Positions 53,801 to 55,475 of a DNA stretch of 64,000 nt are shown here, piece by piece. A program made the translations under genes and the position numbers. The stretch is from Archivesica marissinica. Its lineage: Eukaryota; Mollusca; Bivalvia; Venerida; Vesicomyidae. Position 1 is the first letter of the stretch. Each line of letters begins with the position of its first letter. The stretch spans positions 47,373,682 to 47,437,681 of the forward strand of contig CM026403.1 in the NCBI GenBank assembly GCA_014843695.1. The letters are read 5' to 3'. The notes under the pieces were generated by a model. The model worked only from the letters and a program-made list of their open reading frames with translations, searched no databases and was not told where the DNA came from.

Positions 53801-54968
53801 GGTAGTTCAATCTATATAGTAAGACCTCTACACTGCTACAATCTGGTACTATATTACAGTTAGGTATTTCAATCTAAATAGTAAGACCTCTACACTGCTA
53901 CAATATGGTACTATATTACAGTTAGGTATTTCAATCTAAATAGTAAGACCTCTACACTGCTACAATATGGTACTATATTACAGTTAGGTATTTCAATCTA
54001 AATAGTAAGACCTCTACACTGCTACAATATGGTACTATATTACAGTTAGGTATTTCAATCTAAATAGTAAGACCTCTACACTGCTACAATATGGTACTAT
54101 ATTACAGTTAGGTATTTCAATCTAAATAGTAAGACCTCTACACTGCTACAATATGGTACTATATTACAGTTAGGTATTTCAATCTAAATAGTAAGACCTC
54201 TACACTGCTACAATATGGTACTATATTACAGTTAGGTATTTCAATCTAAATAGTAAGACCTCTACACTGCTACAATATGGTACTATATTACAGTTAGGTA
54301 TTTCAATCTAAATAGTAAGACCTCTACACTGCTACAATATGGTACTATATTACAGTTAGGTATTTCAATCCAAATAGTAAGACCTCTACACTGCTACAAT
54401 ATGGTACTATATTACAGTTAGGTATTTCAATCTAAATAGTAAGACCTCTACACTGCTACAATATGGTACTATATTACAGTTAGGTATTTCAATCTAAATA
54501 GTAAGACCTCTACACTGCTACAATATTGTACTATATTACAGTTAGGTATTTCAATCTAAGTAGTAAGACCTCTACACTGCTAGAATCTTGTACTATATTA
54601 GCACCAATAGTTAGGTAAATAAATCCAAGAAATGAGACTCCTAAGCTAGGGCAATCTGGTCACATATTGAAGTTAGGTAAATCAATCTAAGAAGTCAGAT
54701 ATCTACATAATTACACTCTGATCAATACTAGAGTTAGGTGAATCAATGTCTTTGATATTAGCCTGAAACAATTGATGTAGCACAGCTTAGGCACTGGAAT
54801 CTGTCTTCTTACTAACAATATTTGCATTTTTGTTTAACATATTAGGTTGGTGGACGTTTAAGAAGTCGTATTGCGGAACAGTTGATGAATGAGCTGGAAT
54901 TTGATCGTCATCAAACTGTTGAACAACTAGAAGTTCTAGCTATAGAGGGAGGAAAACCCAATTATTGA
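8731..54968 (+). CDS. Multi-exon coiled-coil protein gene, CCDC162-like (3' part; whole-gene span)
   Basis: This span joins the exons listed separately below. About 19 exons chain with matching splice phases from 8731 to the stop at 54966-54968 and give about 907 residues. The N-terminal part (exons to 24093) is helical with aromatic-rich stretches. The exon at 29207 carries a FESYTMYYENLL segment. The exons from 29858 to 47984 are rich in E, K, Q and L with heptad-like spacing, typical of coiled coil. The C-terminal exons are basic and Ser/Pro-rich, then end in a short acidic helix. From memory the best family match is CCDC162-like protein, a long conserved animal protein of poorly known function; no search was possible. 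The 5' end is missing. Every large intron holds a tandem array or transposon. No enzyme motif, signal peptide or membrane segment is visible. No clear polyadenylation signal was found just after the stop. Confidence 0.75.
8972..10770. repeat. Tandem array, 18/19-bp unit
   Basis: About 97 copies of ACACATACATTATCAATA and CCACATACATTATCCAATA variants. The 18-bp type keeps frame and produces spurious frames on both strands. The right half is more regular (10080-10640). Confidence 0.95.
10771..11195. repeat. Dispersed repeat fragment, otherwise unassigned
   Basis: Bases 10780-10875 (AGTCCAGAATCTCATGTAGT and following) match the reverse complement of 21835-21965, so this is a dispersed repeat in opposite orientation. 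Bases 10876-11195 show nothing I can identify. Confidence 0.55.
11196..11274 (+). pseudogene. Duplicated head of exon 11614-11703
   Basis: This is a tandem copy of the branch/acceptor region and first 47 coding bases of the real exon (TGCAG then GAATGGGCCGTACCC onward to TTGATTGAG). The copy is interrupted by a SINE at 11275. If its acceptor at 11227 were used, translation would run into the SINE. Confidence 0.85.
11275..11566 (-). mobile_element. tRNA-derived SINE, family 1
   Basis: On the minus strand it starts with a tRNA-like head (GTAGTCCAGTGGTAACACGC, B-box-like GGTTCAATCCCC). A conserved body follows (AGAACCAGAGGAGATTCTGG) and a tail (CGACGATAAATAAACG). The 11-bp target duplication AGTTGATTGAG flanks it at 11264-11274 and 11567-11577. 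It sits inside a duplicated exon head. Confidence 0.9.
11614..11703 (+). CDS. Exon, coiled-coil protein gene
   Basis: The acceptor is AAATTTTGCAG and the donor AG|GTATGA. It is 90 bases, phase 2 at both ends. The peptide begins NGPYPTMFWQWQLIEYY and ends LCLAGLKDVDR, an aromatic-rich helix. The first 47 bases and the acceptor are duplicated upstream at 11196-11274, where the copy is cut by a SINE. The downstream copy is the intact one. Confidence 0.8.
12040..12335. repeat. Dispersed ~170-bp intronic repeat, copy cluster 1
   Basis: Motifs such as TTTGAAACTTCGCATTCACA, CAGTAAGTCCCCACCCTAC and GACCTTGATCTTGAAAT recur at about 170-bp spacing. The same motifs appear at 19700-20700 and 35820-36780. 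I do not recognise the family. Confidence 0.65.
12342..13288. mobile_element. TA-flanked MITE (Tc1/mariner or pogo type)
   Basis: Terminal inverted repeats CCGTATTTAGCTATGTATAG plus TGCGC are visible at both ends (12342 onward, and complementary up to 13288), flanked by TA at 12340-12341 and 13289-13290. The interior has no transposase frame. The 947-bp element is non-autonomous. Confidence 0.85.
13310..13655. repeat. Tandem array, about 37-bp unit
   Basis: About nine copies of GCAGTCATTATCTCGCATGG then CGAGACAGCAGCCTTGT. Each unit contains a small palindrome (TCTCGCATGGCGAGA) that could form a hairpin. Confidence 0.9.
13656..14007. other. Unassigned intron end
   Basis: No repeat is seen. 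It ends in the pyrimidine/TG-rich acceptor of the exon at 14008. Confidence 0.5.
14008..14210 (+). CDS. Exon, coiled-coil protein gene
   Basis: The acceptor is TTTTGTTGTCAG and the donor C|GTAAGTAT, a strong U1 match. The single first base completes the Arg codon left by the 11614-11703 exon. The peptide runs HVANGEILGVTLLMEDVLQT, then an acidic/basic linker (DHNNAEGDKVKDKKARSGS), then EMKRLSSTFGVVSKL. The linker is likely a disordered surface loop. The exon ends in phase 1. Confidence 0.8.
14265..15058. repeat. Tandem array, 21-bp unit
   Basis: About 37 copies of TTTATGTGGCTATAGATTCCA and variants (GCGGCTATGAATT). The left part is more diverged than the right, as expected if recent expansion occurred at the right. 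The 164-codon frame is an artefact of the 21-bp period. Confidence 0.95.
15419..15587 (+). CDS. Exon, coiled-coil protein gene
   Basis: The acceptor is GTGTATTTTTCAG and the donor TATG|GTAGGT. The alternative donor four bases later would include an in-frame TAG. With the preceding phase it reads PIQNVSLSRTHEPIKAYKLL, then FFLLLWKCLEYLKYDWGKRK, then LGVESIERMSLYKDL. It is strongly amphipathic and aromatic. It ends with two bases of a Cys codon completed at 21107. Confidence 0.8.
15798..16187. repeat. 30-bp array born inside a SINE
   Basis: Thirteen copies of GCCTGCAATACTGCACAGAG then CGGCATCCGT. The 30-bp period keeps frame, so both strands show long spurious frames. Confidence 0.95.
16188..16590. 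repeat. 45-bp array born inside a SINE
   Basis: Nine copies of GTCTTCCTCCACCAATAATA then GCTGGAGAGTCGCCATACATCCGGG. The unit is the conserved body domain of SINE family 2. Confidence 0.95.
16630..18440. other. Long unassigned intron segment
   Basis: AT-rich single-copy-looking sequence with no supported exon, no terminal repeats and no tandem structure that I can see. It may include decayed transposons. Confidence 0.5.
18823..18893. mobile_element. Palindromic MITE core, degenerate
   Basis: The inverted arms GCAACATAG...CTGATCAC and GCTGATCTGG...CTATGTTGTTTGC match the centre of the TTAA MITEs at 61598 and 46600. Clear ends are not visible. Frames on either side (18448-18920) are unsupported. 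Confidence 0.5.
19130..19575. repeat. Tandem array, 46-bp unit
   Basis: About nine copies of GACCTAAGCCTCTAGGCCAA then AGGTTAAGGTCACGTGTTCTTCATAA, more diverged at the left. Units carry CACGTG, an E-box motif, but no promoter context is visible. Confidence 0.9.
19936..20221 (+). mobile_element. tRNA-derived SINE, family 1
   Basis: The head is GGATCTGTAGTCCAGTGG, the B-box-like motif GGTTTGATCCCC, the body AGAACCAGAGGAGACTCTGG, and the tail CGACGATAAATAAATG. The 14-bp target duplication TGAAACTTTGCATG is at 19922-19935 and 20222-20235. It is inserted in the ~170-bp repeat. Confidence 0.92.
20265..20445. repeat. 19-bp array of donor-like motifs
   Basis: About nine or ten copies of CAGTAAGTCCACATCATAC. 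Most contain GTAAGT, the consensus 5' splice sequence. It is derived from the CAGTAAGTCC motif of the ~170-bp repeat around it. Confidence 0.9.
20701..21106. other. Unassigned intron end
   Basis: Bases 20935-21000 (GGCAATGGATTCCATC and ACTAATGTTG) resemble 34165-34240, so a dispersed repeat is present. Otherwise there is nothing I can identify before the acceptor at 21106. Confidence 0.45.
21107..21257 (+). CDS. Exon, coiled-coil protein gene
   Basis: The acceptor is TTTGATTTCAG and the donor CAG|GTAATG. One base completes Cys; the peptide then reads KVYKTEVLLPVLQSVARRLG, QGEMYEGIALDTDPL and VMPRGASEIEVRAKQ. It ends in phase 0, matching the next exon. A 5.5-kb intron precedes it, containing a SINE expanded into minisatellites, a decayed dispersed-repeat cluster and another SINE. 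Confidence 0.85.
21390..22736 (+). pseudogene. Decayed non-LTR retrotransposon reverse transcriptase
   Basis: Short in-frame pieces on the + strand resemble successive parts of a LINE reverse transcriptase: NFERLTHDFKNLYN (near 21460), NYRGISLLSS (near 22120), RTGVKQGSPTLFSVF (near 22480), and a catalytic-box remnant YPDDIVLIADLEDKLQ (near 22600) with Pro where Ala is usual. There are many stops and frame changes. Part of 21835-21965 matches 10780-10875 inverted. Confidence 0.75.
22737..23375. repeat. Degenerate tandem array, about 20-22 bp
   Basis: Units resemble ATGGATGTATAGAACATTTA, with much substitution and length change. It starts at the end of the decayed LINE, so its 3' tail may be the seed. 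The high divergence makes this one of the oldest arrays in the window. Confidence 0.8.
23376..23952. other. Unassigned intron end
   Basis: AT-rich. A short ACTT microsatellite (ACTTACTTACTT) is at about 23777-23805. It ends in the acceptor of the exon at 23953. Confidence 0.5.
23953..24093 (+). CDS. Exon, coiled-coil protein gene
   Basis: The acceptor is ATCATTTCAG and the donor CCC|GTAAGT. It is 47 codons, phase 0 at both ends. The peptide is a charged helix: LVKLFENLECHMIGELRKKL, ARELTLVLAERGRIEE, then TALPTDLWKRP. The next intron took in a SINE and a LINE. A weaker donor at 24098 would give phase 1 and would pair with an alternative acceptor at 27059. Confidence 0.85.
24152..24445 (+). 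mobile_element. tRNA-derived SINE, family 1
   Basis: The head (AGATCTGTAGTCTAGTGG), body (AGAACCAGAGGAGACTCTGG) and tail (CGATGATAAATAAAACACAC) are as in the other copies. The target duplication GTAATTTTAA is at 24142-24151 and 24446-24455. It lies just inside the intron, 58 bases past the donor of the exon ending at 24093. Confidence 0.9.
24482..26993 (+). mobile_element. 5'-truncated CR1/L2-like LINE
   Basis: The element keeps the reverse transcriptase and C-terminal part but no endonuclease, so it is 5'-truncated. It ends with AAAGCGCTTTTGAACG...GAGCGCTATTTAAG followed by an ATA/AATAAT microsatellite at 26980-26993, a 3' end typical of the CR1/L2 group. It lies in the intron after the exon ending at 24093. 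Confidence 0.85.
24506..26699 (+). pseudogene. LINE reverse transcriptase, one frameshift
   Basis: The first frame (24506-25750) carries the upstream RT blocks including NYRPVSNLPYVSKILEKVV, then motif A as LDLFAAFDTIDRR, where LSAAFDTID is usual. At about 25745, within the conserved PQGSV block, a one-base shift moves the reading to the second frame. That frame continues with YTKPVGAICKHHG, the catalytic FYADDSQLY at about 25833, and the C-terminal LKTHLFK motif before the stop at 26697-26699. Only one lesion in 2.2 kb indicates a fairly young copy. The active-site aspartates are present, but the frameshift and the missing endonuclease make it non-autonomous. Confidence 0.85.
27062..27108 (+). 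CDS. Probable small exon, coiled-coil protein gene
   Basis: The open segment reads IIKKLVTNNKWVLDC plus two bases. The acceptor used is TATACAGAG; the preceding CAG would start the exon two bases earlier and need phase 1 upstream. The donor TTT|GTTAAA is weak, but it is the one that gives phase 2, which the next exon requires. The peptide looks like ordinary globular protein and lies only 45 bases before the next exon's acceptor. That very short intron is a reason for caution. Confidence 0.5.
27153..27320 (+). CDS. Exon, coiled-coil protein gene
   Basis: The acceptor is ACCCTCCATAG and the donor CAATT|GTAAGT, a strong match. The frame reads YSRFGTMSLNPYHPSVDLAL, then IRRKYYTVMTMKGLFDTVDF, then KYIIAFLKESHLFHQ plus two bases. 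The segment TTGAACCCCTACCATCCCAG in this exon matches the unit of the 36-bp array that starts about 150 bases downstream, so the exon is the likely seed of that array. It ends in phase 2. Confidence 0.75.
27465..28829. repeat. Tandem array, 36-bp unit, exon-derived
   Basis: About 38 copies of CTGAACCCCTACCATCCCAG then TATGCCAGACTGTAGG. The part TGAACCCCTACCATCCCAGT also occurs once in the exon 27153-27320. The 36-bp period gives spurious frames on both strands. Confidence 0.95.
28852..28888 (+). CDS. Tentative 37-base exon linking phases
   Basis: A phase 2 to phase 0 exon is needed between 27320 and 29207, because direct joining gives a stop. This segment, directly after the 36-bp array, ends in a good donor (CAAG|GTAAAT). 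It gives VHKTNVHSFNIK with the right phases from an AG at 28850-28851. A 13-base micro-exon starting at 28876 would also satisfy the phases. The acceptor has no clear pyrimidine tract; the array may have replaced it. Confidence 0.35.
28966..29115 (+). mobile_element. tRNA-derived SINE, family 4, 3' fragment
   Basis: CTCCGGTTTCCTCCCACATT, CCAACGAGAGTGATTGATAT and the tail CGCAATCGTTGTAAAATAAA match, inverted, the copy at 37085-37323. The tRNA head is absent, so it is 5'-truncated. Confidence 0.8.
29207..29449 (+). CDS. Exon, coiled-coil protein gene
   Basis: The acceptor is TTCCACTGTCAG and the donor CAG|GTGAAC. It is 81 codons, phase 0 at both ends. The peptide starts VMKESFTIAKPHMTEAFYEK, contains CEEKDDQVVISRKHLNSC and VMGREKSNFESYTMYYENLL, and ends RSLHQNLYQKEQ. 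This is the most family-typical part of the protein and the best probe for a homology search. The terminal KEQ runs straight into the coiled coil of the next exon. Confidence 0.9.
29450..29857. other. Unassigned short intron
   Basis: It lies between two secure exons. AT-rich, with no tandem array; this is one of the few introns without one. Confidence 0.7.
29858..29957 (+). CDS. Exon, start of the coiled-coil region
   Basis: The acceptor is TCACAATAG and the donor GG|GTGAGT. The peptide reads EVKQMKDQLKTAQQNTMVEV, then QCQLANHGHDLIM, and continues the heptad-like helix from the previous exon in phase 0. It ends in phase 1. The downstream intron opens with a SINE at 29979, only 21 bases past the donor. 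Confidence 0.8.
29979..30240 (+). mobile_element. tRNA-derived SINE, family 2, unexpanded
   Basis: The tRNA Ser/Leu-like head is GGCCTCCGTGGCCGAGTGG, with box B GTTCGAATCTC, then GCGTGCGGTAGGTCAGTGG and the body CCTTCCTCCACCAATAGTAG. It shows the ancestral layout of the expanded copy at 15639. It starts 21 bases after a splice donor. Confidence 0.85.
30308..30475 (+). mobile_element. SINE family 1, diverged 3' fragment
   Basis: The order of motifs matches the 3' half of family 1: ACTTGAAAGAACCAGAGAAG, CCTCTGGAATATG, CTATTCTCCAGACCC, CTAATCTTCCAGGCGG, GTCGCTCATG. It is more diverged than the three full copies. Confidence 0.65.
30484..33950. repeat. Tandem array, 21-bp unit, 3.4 kb
   Basis: About 155 copies of ATAGTGTCCAGGGCATATAAT and variants (AGGGCTTATAAT, AGGACATATAAT), split by a SINE at 33033-33243. 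The 21-bp period keeps frame, so frames of up to 546 codons (+) and 425 codons (-) are artefacts. A block at about 32450-32550 recurs at 32640-32670 and 32250-32400, showing higher-order duplication. Confidence 0.95.
33033..33243 (-). mobile_element. tRNA-derived SINE, family 3, inside an array
   Basis: On the minus strand it begins GGCGTTCGTGGTTCAGTGGT with box B GGTTCGATACTC, a good tRNA head. A body and a CATACATACATA-type tail follow. The repeat word ATAGT flanks it at 33028-33032 and 33244-33248, consistent with a short target duplication within the 21-bp array. Confidence 0.85.
33951..34302. other. Intron end with a CTT-tailed dispersed repeat
   Basis: Bases 34048-34137 (GAGAGACCCGGACCCGTTCC, ending in a TTCTTCTTCTTC run) look like the 3' end of a retroposon of unknown family. 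Bases 34165-34240 resemble 20935-21000. The rest is AT-rich. Confidence 0.45.
34303..34560 (+). CDS. Exon, coiled-coil region
   Basis: The acceptor is CATGTGTCCACAG and the donor AAG|GTTGGT. Phase 1 is maintained at both ends. The peptide is dense in charged residues: EITALRAKVAEMREMSFRQQ, TEIRERVRQEYDDLIQNLF, NSTFSLKNKFDEFRNELHDD, VFEKIGESRREAFKNM, STVREKFGSTQ. It is a clear long coiled coil. The intron before it carries 3.4 kb of 21-bp repeats. Confidence 0.9.
34561..35110. other. Unassigned intron sequence with small inverted motifs
   Basis: Near 34750-34800 motifs such as GGGCAACAGTTCGAATTGTT and GGGCAATAGTTTGAACTG resemble the arms of the foldback element at 35192, so a larger foldback family may extend here. 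Confidence 0.45.
35111..35460. mobile_element. Foldback element with long inverted arms
   Basis: About 100-bp inner arms (35192-35290 and 35293-35393) are close to perfect inverted copies with almost no spacer. AGCATTAGGTAATAAAACAG and the complement CTGTTTTATTACCTAATGCT mark their ends. Outer arms AGGTTTGAAGACATGACTGA (35111) and TCGGTCATGTCTTCAAACCT (ending 35460) are also inverted. It could form a long hairpin. Confidence 0.85.
35820..36780. repeat. Dispersed ~170-bp intronic repeat, copy cluster 3
   Basis: Four or five diverged copies carry CCAAGGACTAATTCTCTACA, CACAGTAAGTCCCCACCC and AGTGACCTTGAACTTGAAAT. They are interrupted by a TTAA MITE at 36288. Confidence 0.65.
36288..36520. mobile_element. 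TTAA-flanked piggyBac-like MITE, copy 1
   Basis: Terminal repeats CCCATTCAACACC and GGTGTTGAAAGGG lie between TTAA at 36284-36287 and 36521-36524. The centre is a strong palindrome (GATGAGACGGCTCGTCACGA into GCCGGCTCATC). It is 233 bp with no coding sequence. A near-identical copy is at 58421. Confidence 0.9.
36781..37084. other. Intron segment with a short inverted pair
   Basis: GGAGGTTATAAAACTGTTCT (near 36811) and AGAACAGTTTTATAACCTCC (near 36921) are inverted copies about 90 bases apart, so a small foldback repeat is present. The rest is unassigned. Confidence 0.6.
37085..37323 (-). mobile_element. tRNA-derived SINE, family 4
   Basis: On the minus strand the head is TGTCCGATTAGCGCAGTGGG with CATGTTTGTTCGCGACTC. 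The body is CTCCGGTTTCCTCCCACAAG and the tail CGCAATCGTTGTAAAATAAA. I associate this tail with SINEs common in heterodont bivalves, from memory. Confidence 0.8.
37367..37678. repeat. Tandem array, 42/45-bp unit
   Basis: Seven copies of AAGTTTCTGGAGGGTGATGC then CCCAGGACTCCATAGAAGGTAC. Some have three extra bases (GCTGCC). It is followed at 37730-37815 by an unexpanded copy of the dispersed repeat seen at 1095. Confidence 0.95.
37834..37982 (+). CDS. Exon, coiled-coil region
   Basis: The acceptor is TATCATTACAG and the donor AGT|GTAAGT. The phase matches the previous exon (Glu codon split). The peptide reads EESAVDCALAKSETLRELKH, ENHILNTLILKMKAMKTWRQ, then NHDSVNFVKS. It ends in phase 0. A 5.8-kb array of 14-bp units starts about 115 bases after the donor. 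Confidence 0.9.
38095..43890. repeat. Tandem array, 14-bp unit, 5.8 kb
   Basis: About 410 copies of CAGTATGTATATGC and variants (ATATAC, ATATGT, ATATGA; GTGTGTATATAC). The left half favours ATGCC and the right half ATACC, with duplicated blocks throughout. The unit has no stop in any + frame and 14 is not a multiple of 3, so all three frames stay open in turn, giving frames up to 869 codons (+) and 597 (-). These are not genes: the array is an intron between 37982 and 43926. Confidence 0.95.
43926..44096 (+). CDS. Exon, coiled-coil region
   Basis: The acceptor is CCCTGTTTCAACAG and the donor GAG|GTAAGA. It is 57 codons, phase 0 at both ends. The peptide reads IRKLKNESESNKKVCEGMRM, EAEEQIILLRQQIVALRKAL, then TDAQKDSNDVKKLLDKE, a textbook coiled coil. 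A repeat-derived frame runs straight into it from the upstream 14-bp array, but that is read-through of the intron, not extra coding sequence. Confidence 0.9.
44097..44395. other. Unassigned intron start
   Basis: No repeat or exon is recognised. Confidence 0.5.
44396..45550. repeat. Tandem array, alternating 30-bp and 24-bp units
   Basis: About 40 units: GTGGGAGAGAGGTGATCAAT followed by either GAAACAATCA (30 bp) or GTAA (24 bp). Both lengths keep frame, so frames on both strands are artefacts. Each unit contains a BclI site (TGATCA). Confidence 0.95.
45551..46148. other. Unassigned intron end
   Basis: Part of 45740-45870 resembles 63665-63760 (TTCCATTCTAGCA, AATAAACGATAAATGTGTGT), so a dispersed repeat is likely. 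No exon is seen. Confidence 0.4.
46149..46244 (+). CDS. Exon, coiled-coil region
   Basis: The acceptor is AATATATTACAG and the donor CTG|GTAACA. It is 32 codons, phase 0 at both ends. The peptide is LKEKLDKTHEAMQKARSQRQ followed by LEQAKQANIEKL, which extends the coiled coil without a break. Confidence 0.85.
46570..47605. mobile_element. TTAA-type MITE expanded into a 20-bp array
   Basis: The left arm GATCAGGATCTATGTTGTTG then GCTATTCAGCC matches the reverse complement of the MITE at 61598. The right arm TGTTTGCAAAAG and CGCCGCTAGC matches its other side. Between them, instead of one CTGATCTGGATCTATG centre, there is an array of about 43 units. The outer ends are approximate. Confidence 0.7.
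46690..47562. repeat. Tandem array, 20-bp unit
   Basis: About 43 copies of TCTATGCTGTCTGATCTGGT and variants. A multi-unit pattern containing CTGCTACTATTCTG recurs at 46911, 47147, 47366 and 47527, suggesting higher-order duplication. Confidence 0.95.
47796..47984 (+). CDS. Exon, coiled-coil region
   Basis: The acceptor is TTAATTTGCAG and the donor GTG|GTAAGT. It is 63 codons, phase 0 at both ends. The peptide runs LEELQDKENQLQYLSEEKDR, NVKQHSAYHDKIKKDIDTTR, KQLLHERNMKLDAFQRVDDL, then QAV. The last 60 or so bases plus the donor are repeated twice in the intron at 48029 and 48125. Confidence 0.9.
47985..48200 (+). pseudogene. Two extra copies of an exon end
   Basis: Bases 48017-48110 repeat the last part of exon 47796-47984 (ACTGGATGCCTTCCAGCGGG, GTCGATGATCTACAAGCTGT) with an intact GTG|GTAAGT donor at 48090. 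A second, more diverged copy at 48120-48195 has lost the donor. Neither copy has an acceptor. Confidence 0.9.
48205..49318. repeat. Tandem array, 29-bp unit
   Basis: About 38 copies of GTAGTTTTGTTTGTTGTTGT then ACTTACAGT. Each unit pairs a T-rich tract with TTACAG and so resembles a 3' splice site. Confidence 0.95.
49322..50222. repeat. Tandem array, 57-bp unit
   Basis: About 17 units of GTGGACCCGTGTGCAATACC, CTACTCTCTAAGAGTTACAG, GTAGTGGAAGCTATGGA, some with internal deletions. The period keeps frame, producing an artefactual 229-codon frame. It ends 79 bases before the exon at 50302. Confidence 0.95.
50302..50359 (+). CDS. Small exon that seeds the 55-bp array
   Basis: The acceptor is TGTTTGTGTTGCAG and the donor CAC|GTAAGT. 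The peptide is VYDYESCVSRTQSAFTPAT plus one base; phase 0 in, phase 1 out. The last bases (ACTCCTGCTACAC) and the start of the intron form the unit of the 55-bp array immediately downstream, so this donor faces about 20 near-copies of itself. Confidence 0.85.
50350..51495. repeat. Tandem array, 55-bp unit, exon/donor-derived
   Basis: About 20 copies of TACTCCTGCTACACATAAGT, TATATATGCCATCATTTAGT, GCATGGATAACCGGT. The first unit is the true exon end with donor CACGTAAGT; almost all others read CACATAAGT or CACATTAGT. Confidence 0.95.
51609..51849. repeat. 70-bp tandem array, left part
   Basis: Copies start at 51611, 51681, 51751 and 51821 (ATTTCAGCTATGTTTCAATG, GATAATTACTGATTCAGTCC, TGCAGTAGCAGGTGGTCGG). 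The fourth is split by a hAT element and resumes at 53224. Confidence 0.95.
51850..53223. mobile_element. hAT-family DNA transposon, defective
   Basis: Terminal inverted repeats TAGGGATGGCAACGAATG and CATTCGTTGCCATCCCTA lie between 8-bp target duplications ATAATTAC (51842-51849 and 53224-53231), the hAT signature. Sub-terminal GAATATTCGAATATTCG motifs are present at both ends. It is 1374 bp, shorter than an intact hAT element. Confidence 0.95.
52063..52616 (+). pseudogene. hAT transposase C-terminal remnant
   Basis: The piece at 52063-52287 includes MLASLLDPRYKRLPFL, a typical hAT block. A frame-shifted middle (DELKSYLLEKMDPP, then LEWWRWNEHTFPKV) leads to the dimerisation-domain block PATSVPSERIFTAAGLLINK at 52456. 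A stop at 52285 and frame changes near 52290 and 52380 break it, and the N-terminal catalytic half is absent. It is of the ZBED/AC-like type by motif. Confidence 0.9.
53476..53654 (+). CDS. Exon, basic Ser/Pro-rich tail region
   Basis: The acceptor is TTATGTCACAG and the donor ACT|GTAAGT. Two bases complete a Pro codon from the previous exon; it ends in phase 0. The peptide reads PSTGRRSRAQSAHKSHPTSR, GTPSSGLFPPAIIWPNNRTL, TPDMGALNNEPTKKIQRPKT. Low helicity and many Ser, Pro and Arg residues suggest a disordered tail. A hAT element lies in the intron before it. Confidence 0.85.
53660..54600. repeat. Tandem array, 62-bp unit with donor- and acceptor-like motifs
   Basis: About 15 copies of AATAGTAAGACCTCTACACT, GCTACAATATGGTACTATAT, TACAGTTAGGTATTTCAATC, TA. 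The interior units are nearly identical; the edges diverge. Each unit contains AGTAAGA and TATTACAG about 40 bases apart. Confidence 0.95.
54846..54968 (+). CDS. Terminal exon with stop codon
   Basis: The acceptor is TAACATATTAG, in phase 0. The peptide reads VGGRLRSRIAEQLMNELEFD, RHQTVEQLEVLAIEGGKPNY, then TGA at 54966-54968. The stop lies in the first unit of a 24-bp array (54960-55410) in which TTATTGAGTGAAACC recurs. No good donor is seen before the stop, so I take this as the last coding exon. Confidence 0.8.
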   Translation, partial: VGGRLRSRIAEQLMNELEFDRHQTVEQLEVLAIEGGKPNY

Positions 54969-55412
54969 GTGAAACCAAATAGCAACTATTGAGTGAAACC
55001 AAATAGCAATTATTGAGTGAAGCAAAATAGCAATTATTGAGTGAAGCAAAATAGCAACTTTGAGTGAAGCAAAATAGCAATTATTGAGTGAAGCAAAATA
55101 GCAATTATTGAGTGAAACCAAATAGCAATTATTGAGTGAAACCAAATAGCAACTATTGAGTGAAACCAAGTAGCAACTATTGAGTGAAACCAAATAGCAA
55201 CTATTGAGTGAAACCAAATAGCAACTATTGAGTGAAACCAAATAGCAATTATTGAGTAAAACCAAATAACAATTATTGAGTGAAGCAAAATAGCAACTAT
55301 TGAGTGAAACCAAATAGCAATTATTGAGTGAAGCAAAATAGCAATTATTGAGTGAAACCAAATAGCAATTATTGAGTGAAACCCAATAGCAACTATTGAG
55401 TGAAACCAAATA
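54960..55412. repeat. 24-bp array starting at the stop codon
   Basis: About 19 copies of CAATTATTGAGTGAAACCAA plus ATAG. The first unit overlaps the coding end and the TGA stop. In the mRNA this would be 3' UTR. Confidence 0.95.
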
Positions 55413-55475
55413 CCTGCTGGTCTAATGGATGCAGTACTTTAAAGATAAAAACAGATCAACCATACATGACCAGCA

